From Undaria pinnatifida (Eukaryota > Sar > Phaeophyceae > Laminariales > Alariaceae): 64,000 nt of DNA. This document shows, piece by piece, positions 10,815 to 19,386 of this stretch (its first letter is position 1; each line of letters opens with the position of its first letter). The stretch spans positions 4,323,767-4,387,766 of the forward strand of contig JABAKD010000008.1 of NCBI GenBank assembly GCA_012845835.1, given 5' to 3'. Position numbers and translations under genes: made by a program. The notes beneath the pieces are model-generated. The model saw only the letters and a list, made by a program, of their open reading frames with translations. It was not told where the DNA came from and ran no database searches.

Positions 10815-11830
10815 GATATACATGATGTTCTGGTGCATTCCTTCCAAAACCGTCAGATTTATCCTCTTGAAGGATTTATAGTTTCCACGCACAGATTGAG
10901 TTGCCCCGCCCGTCTCCCCCCCCCCCCCCCACGCCCCCTCTTGTTCAAATCCATGCCCCCACGTCCTTCAAAACTCCGCCCTCCCCTCACCGTCGTACGA
11001 CTTACAGGATACGCTTGATAAACTGATGCATTTCCTTCCACAGCAAGCTGCTGTCAGATTTTGTCCCCCTCAAAAACGGGTTTTACAGTTTCCGCGCACA
11101 GACTGACTAACATCACCCTGTTGACCCTGTCAATTCAGCGTCGACGCCATTTGGGAAGGTGTCGTGGTACCGGAAGGTGTGAGGGAAGGGACGCAGGGGT
11201 ATCAGCTTCGCTTGGAGACAGCACCGGTTCTTTTTTATAGATTTCTCATTATTATTGGCGTTGAGCTATGACAAGCTCGAGGAGACAGGAAGAGGAGGAA
11301 TAGGAGGAGTAGGAGAAGGAGGAGAAGGAGTGAGAGCACGGGGGTGGCGTGAAGCTCACAGAGTTCGCTTCACCCCAGCTTTGCTGCTGTGCTCTCTTCC
11401 GGACCTTCACCTATGGAACGTACAAGGAACGTTCTCCCAGATGCTCTATATTCCCATGAACGCCTAACGCGCTTACTTCTATCTACAAGTATCTTGTCCA
11501 GAGGAAGAACGTTCCATTACCAAGAACGCTCTTGTGGTATAAACTAACTAGATTCTACGGGTTATCCGCTTCACTCAGAATATTCCGTTTGAGGGAACCT
11601 TCTTGTGGTCCAATAGACCATGACTCTGCGGGCTATCTTACCGAATCTATTGCCAGCTATACTGACACTCTATTACACCTGATAGCTACACTGTAGTTCC
11701 AAGGGGAGTCGCCGACCTATATATCCTTGATGAGGACACACAACCCGTAATACGCGCGATCGGAGTATCACGCACACAGCTTGCGAAGAAGATGACTTTC
11801 GACAATATCTTCGATCTCACCGCAGTGTTG
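10815..11830 (-). repeat. Family B copy split by an insertion
   Basis: 10815-11129 and 11676-11830 are the two halves of one family B repeat in the same orientation. The first half ends in TTGACCCTG and the second resumes at CTGATAGCTACACTG, exactly where the sequence is continuous in the copy at 3720. An insertion of about 545 bp separates them. Confidence 0.75.
11130..11675. mobile_element. Insertion of about 545 bp inside family B
   Basis: The segment between the two family B halves, bounded by a possible CCTG direct duplication. I see no terminal inverted repeats. It contains GA-rich sequence near 11280-11340 and paired GGAACGTTC/GAACGTTCC motifs. Its class is unknown. Confidence 0.5.
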
Positions 11831-11839
11831 AGGAAATTA

Positions 11840-12778
11840 GTGGGGTATTAGTCCGTTTGACCACTTACTTGCAAAAGGTTAACCAATAGCTTACCCAAAC
11901 TAAGCCTTATAACACTCTCCCCCCCTGAAACGGCTGGATAGCAGGTCGGCCGGATATACGGCGGACCTGTCAATATCCAAGCCGTTTCATTTCCTGGGCA
12001 TACCGGGGAGAGTATTTTTCAAGTTCGACATGGGGAAAATCTGAAAAGTTTATTATTGTGGATGGTGGGGATCGAACCCACGACCCAAAAACCCATGGTC
12101 TGTCGACGACGCCATTTGTTAAGGTATTAGTGGGGTATTAGTCCGTTTGACCATTTGCAAAAGGTTAACCAATAGCTTACCCAAACTAAGCCTTATAACA
12201 CTCTCCCCCCCTGAAACGGCGGGATAGCAGGTCGGTCGGATATACGGGCGGACGTGTCATTTATCCAAGCCGTTTCATTTCCTGGGTATACCCGGGAGAG
12301 TATTTTTCAAGTTCGACATGGGGAAAATCTGAAAAGTTTAATATTATTGTGGCTGGGGGGGATCGAACCCACGACCCAAAAACCCATGGTCTGTCGACGA
12401 CGCCATTTGTTAATTGCTTTAGTGGGGTATTAGTCCGTTTGACCACTTGCAAAAGGTTAACCAATAGCTTACCCAAACTAAGCCTTATAACACTCTCCCC
12501 CCCTGAAACGGCGGGATAGCAGGTCGGCCGGATATACGGCGGACCTGTCAATATCCAAGCCGTTTCATTTCCTGGGCATACCGGGGAGAGTATTTTTCAA
12601 GTTCGACATGGGTAAAATCCGAAAAGTTTATTATTGTGGATGGTGGGGATCGAACCCACGACCCAAAAACCCATGGTCTGTCGACGACGCCATTTGTTAA
12701 GGTATTAGTGGGGGATTAGTCCGTTCGACCACTTGCAAAAGGTTAACCAATAGCTTACCCAAACTAAGCCTTATAACA
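11840..12778 (-). repeat. Tandem array of tRNA-derived SINE-like units (~290 bp)
   Basis: The landmark GTCCGTTTGACCA recurs at about 11851, 12141, 12433 and 12719, giving 286-292 bp units. On the minus strand each full unit has an A-box-like TGGTCAAACGG, then 63 nt later a B-box GGTTCGATCC within a perfect five-pair T-stem (GTGGG/CCCAC). A tRNA-unrelated body follows with CCGTTTCAGGGGGGGAGAG. No acceptor stem can form and the A-B spacing is too long for a standard tRNA, so a SINE head is more likely than a gene. Confidence 0.7.
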
Positions 12779-14686
12779 GCAGGAGGGGTGTATTTTTATT
12801 TTTATAAGATAATAGCACTATATCATGGCACATTTTTTGTGTTGTGTTTTTTTCTGAAAAACGGGGCTCCTTAACCCATCTTGACCCACCTTAGCCCGAA
12901 ATCGCCGGAATTATCATTATTTTTTGTTGCAATACGCTTTTCTTCTATGTAGTCCAGGCCATGTGTGTGTTTTTGTTCACCGGATTCACTTTCAGTTTAT
13001 CATGGTGCTCACAAAAAGCTAGGTAGCTTTTGGGTGAGAGGTTCTGCAACGGGACATCACGGTTAGTTTGTTGTATCCCAGGCACCTCTTGACAGGTACA
13101 CACGGCAGGTAGTTTTTTTTTTTTTTTTTTTTTTTAGATCCTCCTGGGGATCCGGGTAAAAAAAGCTTGAGCTCCATACACTTTCGTAGTATACAGCAGT
13201 ACAGTCAGTGCAGTATTTGAAGAGCATGTACACGCCGAAGTATCCCCGGTAGGCACTGCCTGAGAGTGGAGTGTGGCATCGTTCTGATTTGATTGGTTGT
13301 GGTTGGTTGATTGATTGATTGATTGATCGATTGATTGATGCTCTTTAGCGATAGTTTGTGAGTGATGCAACGCCAAACACATCAACATCAATCAGTGAGT
13401 GTCAGAAGATATCTGGTCGGGTAGGACAATAAAAAAAGGCTAAACGCTTCGTAGATCGTACATATCGTAGATGTGTGCTACTTACATCACGAAGACACTT
13501 GATACAATTGTCACACCAGAATTATCACGAGAGGATACAAGTACATATCCTGTTTGTGTATCTCAGTGGTGTCCTTGCCGTAGTCTGCACATACAGCAGC
13601 AGCACTGCTGCAGTATATCAGGATACACCTCGTCTTTCTGGGTTATCCTCGTCCCTGCAACCATCTCAGAAGAAGAACGCAATCAACGTACTGACCGACA
13701 TGTGAGTGAGACTCAAGGCTTGCACGCGTGGTCTCGTGCATCTTCGTCGTGTCTATGATTTTACGTGCAGAATCTAGATAAACACACTCAGGACACAAAA
13801 TCCTGGCTCCGTCGGCTCCGTTGATCTGAAAAGTCTGTAATGTGTGTCAACCACACACAAACAAGCAAACAAAGCAGCGGCTTGTTCCTGTGTGTAGCTC
13901 TGTTTAGACAAGACCTCGATGCACGATATTATAAGCCCACAGGTGGGACGTAATCCAACCACTACCACTTCGCGCCGTCTCGGCTTTGGGTGCTAAGTGA
14001 CGGCTGCTGTCTCTGTCGAAGACTACTTGTTTTCTGTTCGCGCTGGTTTTCTTGCATGGTGATACGGCATCTATCATGGTATCTTGTCGTGCCACCGGTT
14101 ATCTGAATCCAATGTTTTTTTTCCTGGTTAGACTACTTCGTATTACTTGTATGATACTCCAGGCAAAACTTCATTCAGATGATACAACAGCAGTCATTAG
14201 CTGTGTACTTCCAGATAGATACACATGGACTTGAAGTAGTACTGAGATTGGAGATTGGAGTTTGATGATATCTTCTCTCGTGACTCTGCTCCAAGGTGGT
14301 GGGTATCAATAGGGTGCAGGGCCAACTGCAAAAATGGCGTGAAAGTAACAGAAGTCCTTGCTCATGGCTGCACCACAGTGGACAGGCGGGGGGAACAGGC
14401 CGACGAACCGCCAGTTAGTTGGTCTTTTTTTGTTCCGTGACGCTGCCAACAACAATAGAAACCGACCCGTGAGGCTACGACGCTGGGCGTTCATAGGCAG
14501 GCGGCCCGGCCCGTGCAGCTATCTCAGCGATACGTTCCGGATCTCACTCTTCTTGAGTACGATATCACGATTTACGTTTGTTTGTTGCTCCTCGTCTTGT
14601 GCCCTGTCGTATCATCATCCATATAAACAATGAGAAGATCCGAAGACCCGAGACATTTTTAACCACTATTAATAACTACCAAAAAC
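12779..14686. other. No gene recognised
   Basis: Contains a MITE-like GGGGCTCCTTAACCCATC fragment near 12865, a T tract at 13112-13135, and a short GATTGATT repeat near 13305-13340. ORFs in this interval are short and featureless. Confidence 0.45.
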
Positions 14687-14911
14687 ATGGATCCGATGGA
14701 CCGGTTGAAGCGAAAACGATCCAGATCCATCACGATATTCACATATGTCATCGTTGGTTATCTGCTGTATACGAGTGCAACTGATAGTTCTGCCGAGCGC
14801 AGTGAGTACCCAGCTATGATATGTGCGTGTACCACACTTTTGGTTTGTTGTCTTATTTTTTTCCTTGTGGGGTATGCTTCCCGTCCAGAGTGGATGGAGC
14901 TTGTCCTGTGA
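14687..14911 (+). CDS. Small putative membrane protein, uncertain
   Basis: A 74-codon ORF with a basic N-terminus (LKRKRSRS) followed by two hydrophobic stretches at about residues 17-29 and 43-62, as in a small two-span membrane protein. Its 3' part and downstream sequence (14838-14960) are repeated at 63300-63420 and, inverted, at 16535-16585, so the ORF overlaps a dispersed repeat. That argues for a mobile-element fragment or a chance ORF over a host gene. I do not recognise the protein. Confidence 0.2.
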   Translation: MDPMDRLKRKRSRSITIFTYVIVGYLLYTSATDSSAERSEYPAMICACTTLLVCCLIFFLVGYASRPEWMELVL

Positions 14912-14960
14912 CCACGGACTTGATTGTGCGAGTTAATGTGATCAACAACAACGATAACAA
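14838..14960 (+). repeat. Dispersed repeat C (copy 1)
   Basis: Shares CCAGAGTGGATGGAGC-like sequence, then CCTGTGACCACGGACTTGAT and GCGAGTTAATGTGA, with 63300-63420 (direct) and 16535-16585 (inverted, shorter). Confidence 0.75.
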
Positions 14961-15147
14961 TCAAACGCTATGAATGTAGACAGGGACTACCACGTTGCCC
15001 GCGGGCCTGGTGATGCGTAAACACAGAGCAGACAGGCTGCTCTGAACTGCTGTTTGAGCTCGTTTGTACTCAGGCTGCTGTGGACTGCTCGTTTGTACTC
15101 GCACGGTCTAAAACTACAGAACGAAGGGCAAAAAAAGAGCAGAAACT

Positions 15148-15152
15148 AAAAA
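15148..15152 (-). terminator. RNA polymerase III terminator of tRNA-Pro
   Basis: TTTTT on the minus strand, nine bases after the tRNA 3' end. Confidence 0.7.
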
Positions 15153-15161
15153 TTTAACGCT

Positions 15162-15233
15162 GGCCCACACGGAGATTCGAACTCCGGACCTCGACAACCC
15201 GAATGTCGAATCATACCACTAGACCATGTGGGC
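15162..15233 (-). tRNA. tRNA-Pro (anticodon CGG)
   Basis: A complete cloverleaf on the minus strand. The acceptor stem GCCCACA pairs with TGTGGGC. The anticodon stem CGACA/TGTCG encloses the loop TTCGGGT, giving anticodon CGG for CCG codons. The T-arm CGGAG-TTCGAAT-CTCCG is perfect, the D-arm is GTC...GAT, and the discriminator is C, usual for eukaryotic tRNA-Pro. Internal A box (TGGTCTAGTGG) and B box are intact and a T5 terminator follows. There is no intron. This is the one RNA gene here that looks functional. Confidence 0.95.
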
Positions 15234-15239
15234 AGACGC

Positions 15240-16200
15240 TGATGTTCATTGGCAGTTTTGTTTATTTATAAATTACAGTTTAAGATCTACTTTGGAACTC
15301 ATTATTATGAACAAGTAGCCAAGTAGCGTTTGGTTCATGACAAGTTGATAAGTTGATGGTGTCATTGGCCACTGGACTGTCACCTTTGCCTGTGTGATGG
15401 GTGAAGCTGCTGCTGCTGCTGCTGCTGCTGCCTCTGCTGCTGCTAGACTACCCTGTGCTGTGCTTGGTGATGCGTGGGCAGTGTGGGGCTGCTATAGCAA
15501 GGAGCAGCAGCACTTCTGCTGCCTGTAGCTTGCGCACGAGAGGCCTCGCGCTTGCCCATTAGCCATGAAGCGAATGATGGTGTGGCCCAGCATCGGTGCG
15601 AGCTGGGCAAATGCGCTTGCTGGGCCTGCGGTGCTCCAGCCTCAGGTATGCTGGCTGCTGTTGTAGTCGGGGGTGTCGTGTGTCGTGTGTCGTGTGCAAC
15701 AAGCTTACACGTCGAGCTGACGGCACGCAGCAGCGCGTACATCCTACCGCTGTAGACTACACCAGTAGAAGTAGACTATGTACCAGATATGCACGTACAT
15801 AGCTCAAAGTGAGCCATCGCTCAGCATGTATGTGTCGTTCAACAGCTGGACATAAAGGCATGAACACAGCAGCAGCACCTGCGTACAGAGTAAACAGCAG
15901 TACGAGGTCCGCGTGTAACTCGTCGTCGAGCAGACTGCCGTGTAGTGCAGTGTGCCTGTGTGCCTGTGTACCTGTGTGCTACCTGGTACAATATCTACCT
16001 TAGCTTTGCATGTGTTACAGCTTTGACCAAAATGCTGTTATCTTTCCCCTTTCCCATCAACAGCGGTCGACCTCTGCCTTGCTTGGGCAAGCAGCACTGC
16101 TGTTGCAACAGAGTAGCCTTCTGGTATTAATAGTAGTACACAGCGTAAAAATGCAGGGCTAGAATCTTAGATCTAGCTCAAAATTCCCCACCTAAGGCAA
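15240..16200. other. No gene recognised
   Basis: A (CTG)n run of about eight units lies at 15409-15431. ORFs of 60-99 codons occur in several frames but none has recognisable features. Confidence 0.45.
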
Positions 16201-16221
16201 AAATACCAACACCAACCACTG

Positions 16222-16515
16222 ACGCGTATGAAAATACGTGGGAGTGTGGTAAGCTACGTGAAGCTTTATTTTTCCCCATCCGCCGGGGGATGCAAAAAAA
16301 AAAAAAAAAAAACATTATAGTGGAGAAAAAACAAAACATTATTATAGGTCTACAAGTACTTATATTTCAAAAACTAAAGAATAGGACCCCTCCCATTTAA
16401 AAAACTCACCTACATAGTACCTGGTATATTACAAGTACCATCAACGCAGCTTGCAAAGATGAGTGTTGACCCCGAAATTCGTCGAACTCACGGCTGACGT
16501 CCTAAAAATAATGTT
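16222..16515 (+). mobile_element. A-tailed retroposon, copy 1 (5'-truncated)
   Basis: Contains GACGCGTATGAAAATACG, then AAGCTTTATTTTTCCCCATC and CGCCGG, followed by an A run of about 20. It is then followed by an ATTCGTCGAACTCACGGCTG block. The same order occurs at 16917-17445, so the copies are related over both parts. Confidence 0.7.
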
Positions 16516-16534
16516 ATGTTGTTGCTCGAATCAA

Positions 16535-16585
16535 GTCCGTGGTCACAGGACAGGCTCCAGTCACTCTGGAGATGAGGTGCTGAGG
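16535..16585 (-). repeat. Dispersed repeat C (copy 2, inverted)
   Basis: Reverse complement of the CAGAGTGACTGGAGCCTGTC...ACCACGGACTTGATT block of 63335-63385. Confidence 0.7.
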
Positions 16586-16916
16586 TTATAGAAACTACTG
16601 GTACACAAACGAAAGTGTACGTATGGAGCTTTTTATACCCGGATCTCCAGGAGTATCTTGAAAAAAAAACAAAAACTGCTGAAGTCTACAGCAGTAAGTA
16701 GCAGATGTAGTACAGCAGTATTGACAAAGTGAGTATTGTATTGACATAGTGTCTCAACCTCTTGTGTTGGCGGCTGAAAAAAGGGTTCGTCGACCAACCA
16801 GGGACCTCGCCAAACCACCACCAGGCCACAGGGGACAGGCCGGGTCGACATACACACGCATCCGTATACAACTATAGCTTGCGCTGCCGGGGTCGTAACG
16901 AAAACCACTGATAGGG

Positions 16917-17074
16917 ACAGCTCACGCTATACCTACAATGGGACCTGAAGGGTGCGCCAGCTAGCGTTGGGCTGCGAAAGCAACTGAGTTAAATCGACAC
17001 AAGACGCGTATGAAAATACGTGAAAGTGTGGTGAGCTAAAGCTTTATTTTTCCCCATCCGCCGGAGGATTAAAA

Positions 17075-17105
<31 letters not shown>

Positions 17106-17445
17106 GTACAGGAGCAGGCAAATCCCGCACTACCCAGGTCAAATAGCAAAAGGAGCTGTCGATTCCTGGGTGGCTATATCACCTTCTTCGCCGAACCTTA
17201 CAGGGTTCGGCCGAAGAAGGCCGGCAAGTTCAAGGTGTTGACTAAACCGAAGGGGCGAGGTTTTCTCCCGAGTCTGCGTTTTGCAGATGGGCAAAAACTG
17301 AAAAACTTTTCTTCTAAAACAAAATAGGAAACTCACCCACATCGTGTATTGCAAGTACCAACAAGCAGCTTGAAAAAAACGAGTATTGACCCGAAATTCG
17401 TCGAACTCACGGCTGACGTCCTGAATTTTTTTTTATAAAATGTTA
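16917..17445 (+). mobile_element. A-tailed retroposon, copy 2
   Basis: Starts at AGCTCACGCTATACCTACAA and has GGGTGCGCCAGCTAGCGTTG and the conserved CCCCATCCGCCGGAGGAT just before an A-rich tail of ATAAATAA units (17070-17105). About 240 bp later comes the ATTCGTCGAACTCACGGCTG block. An A-rich or simple tail after a conserved 3' end points to target-primed retroposition. Confidence 0.7.
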
Positions 17446-17454
17446 GAGTGACAG

Positions 17455-17505
17455 CGTATCAATTTGGAACCGTGGGTTCGAGTCCCACATTTTTTTATTT
17501 TTCGT
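17455..17505 (+). repeat. tRNA 3'-half-like fragment
   Basis: CGTGGGTTCGAGTCCCAC forms a perfect T-arm with an intact B box and is followed at once by T7. No acceptor or D-arm can be paired upstream, so this is a fragment or retroposon head, not a gene. Confidence 0.4.
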
Positions 17506-17714
17506 AGGGGGGGAAAGTAGCCGACTTTTTTTTTCGAATGCCGTACGATATCAATATTAACATACCAGGTACCTGGTGTTAGATAACTAGTAATAGTAAT
17601 ACTCTGTATTCGTACTCCTTCCGATATTAAAGCGGAGGAAAAAAACTAATAAACCACCTACCGTAGCTATGATAGAGCAGTAGACTACAGTGGAAACTAC
17701 AGTACCAGGTATTA

Positions 17715-18118
17715 CATTTATTATAAAAATTAAAATACACTCCAGCTGTGAGATCGAAGATTTCGTCGAAACTCATCTTTGCAAGCTGTGTGTGATACTC
17801 CGATCGCGCGCATTACGAGTTGTGTGTCCTCATTAAGGATATAGGTCGGCGACTCCCCTTACAGCTACAGTGTAGCTATCAGGGTCAACAGGATGATTTT
17901 AGTCAGTCTGTGCGCGGAAACTATAAAACCCGTTTCTGAGGGGGACAAAATCTGACAGCTGTGAAGGGAAAGCGGGGGCCTGGTTTTGATCAAAAGCGAG
18001 CGGGTTTGGAGGGGGGCGGGGGGGGGGGGGGGGGGGGAAAGGGGCAATTTGTGCATGTAAGCTATAAATCCTTTCGAGGGGATAAATCTGACGGTTTTGG
18101 CACCAGTATATTATTGGG
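17715..18118 (+). repeat. Family B, long copy (inverted partner of 3.5-3.9 kb)
   Basis: Near-identical reverse complement of 3485-3890, including the G-rich tract at 18010-18040 and both ends. The two copies lie 14 kb apart in opposite orientation. Confidence 0.85.
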
Positions 18119-18309
18119 GATAAAATAGATAGTCTAAGGGTCAGGTTCGGTGAAGATAGCCACCCGGAATGTCATCTTCCCGGGTAGTGTGGGACTTGCG
18201 TAAGCTCACCCACTAACAAACCCCCTGGCCATGGGAGATGGCCTTCCGCCGGACTTGGTCCAGTTACAGTCCACCCTCCCCATTCGGGCGTTGGTCCTCG
18301 AGAGAGAAC

Positions 18310-18378
18310 GTCGTCGACAGGATTCGATCCTGCGACGAGACCAGCGTAGTCTCATATCCATCCCCTGACCCCAACGAG
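18310..18378 (-). repeat. tRNA-like sequence, probably a pseudogene
   Basis: On the minus strand a near-cloverleaf can be drawn. The acceptor CTCGTTG pairs with CGACGAC except at the first pair. The D-arm is GTC...GAT, the anticodon stem GAGAC/GTCTC has loop TACGCTG, and the T-stem is GCAGG/CCTGT. The loop lacks U33 and T54 is replaced by A, so it would not be a normal tRNA. Confidence 0.35.
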
Positions 18379-19386
18379 CCCAGCGGCCGGGTGATTCCTT
18401 CGACTGTGGGTATTGTGAAAATATGTGCTGCTGCTGATGAAGATCTCAGCTCTGCTGCTGTTCGAGCTACTGCATCAAAGAGGAAAGAAAGGAGGAGAAA
18501 AAAGTATAAATTGAAACTTGAAATTCGCAGCAATATAAAAATGAGTTCAAATGACAGGTAGGTGTAGCCTTTCCTGAGCACGTACACATAAGAGTCCAGG
18601 ACCTTGTATTATTTTTATTTTCGTACCTCGTACTGCCGCGCTTGTCATGTACTGCTTACTCTGTAGCTGTTTTTCCATCGCCGCGGTGCTGTCGTGCTTC
18701 TGTGCCGCTGTGTTGCTGTGATGCTGTGTACCTATACGGTACGAACACTGCTGCAGCCGCTCGAGCATAGATTACCAGGCTCAACGAGCGTAGGCTCCAT
18801 CGCTCCACATCCCGGCATGATATGTAGCCCTTACCGTGTTTGAACCCCCCAACACACACGTACCTGGTATATGCCATACCAGGAAAATGAAGTACGGAAT
18901 CTATTGCGACCTCCTGGTATGCTGTGCACACGCGCAGCGAGCGCGTCACCCTTGCTTCTTACCCGCTATTCGTGCATCGGTGTTTCGAGTTTCTTCGTCG
19001 TTGCTTGTCGCGCCTTTCCCGTGATTAGACCCCTCCCAAAGTAGGCCTCCATATGCTAGCTTCATAGTCCGTCCCTTTGCGGAGCGCGCGCGCGCTTGAC
19101 GATCGTATAGTGACCTAAAGTACAGAGCAGGCGTCATATATACATAAATACGTGTAGTATGACTTGAATTTTACTCAAATTAATATGAAACAAGGACTAA
19201 ACAAGCAAGGGAGGCTGAGAAACAGGGAAACAAGAAATTTGGAATCGGCCGTGTTGAAGTTAGTACAGGAGGACTCGTTCCTACAGAAGAAATCTAGCCC
19301 TTGGACCAACTTTCCTACGAGTATTTATCGCGGTAAATGTCGTAGGTGTCCTCCACCGCTGTAGCACCTCAACTTCCAACTACTGC
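18379..19386. other. Upstream region of the methyltransferase gene
   Basis: No gene is recognised. The ORFs here are short and featureless. The promoter and any 5' untranslated exon of the gene at 19387 should lie in or beyond this interval, but I see no clear TATA box or initiator. Confidence 0.4.

Noticed and set aside
12010-12660. Functional tRNA genes in the 290-bp units
   Set aside because: Good T-arm and B box, but no acceptor stem and too long A-B spacing; better read as SINE-like.
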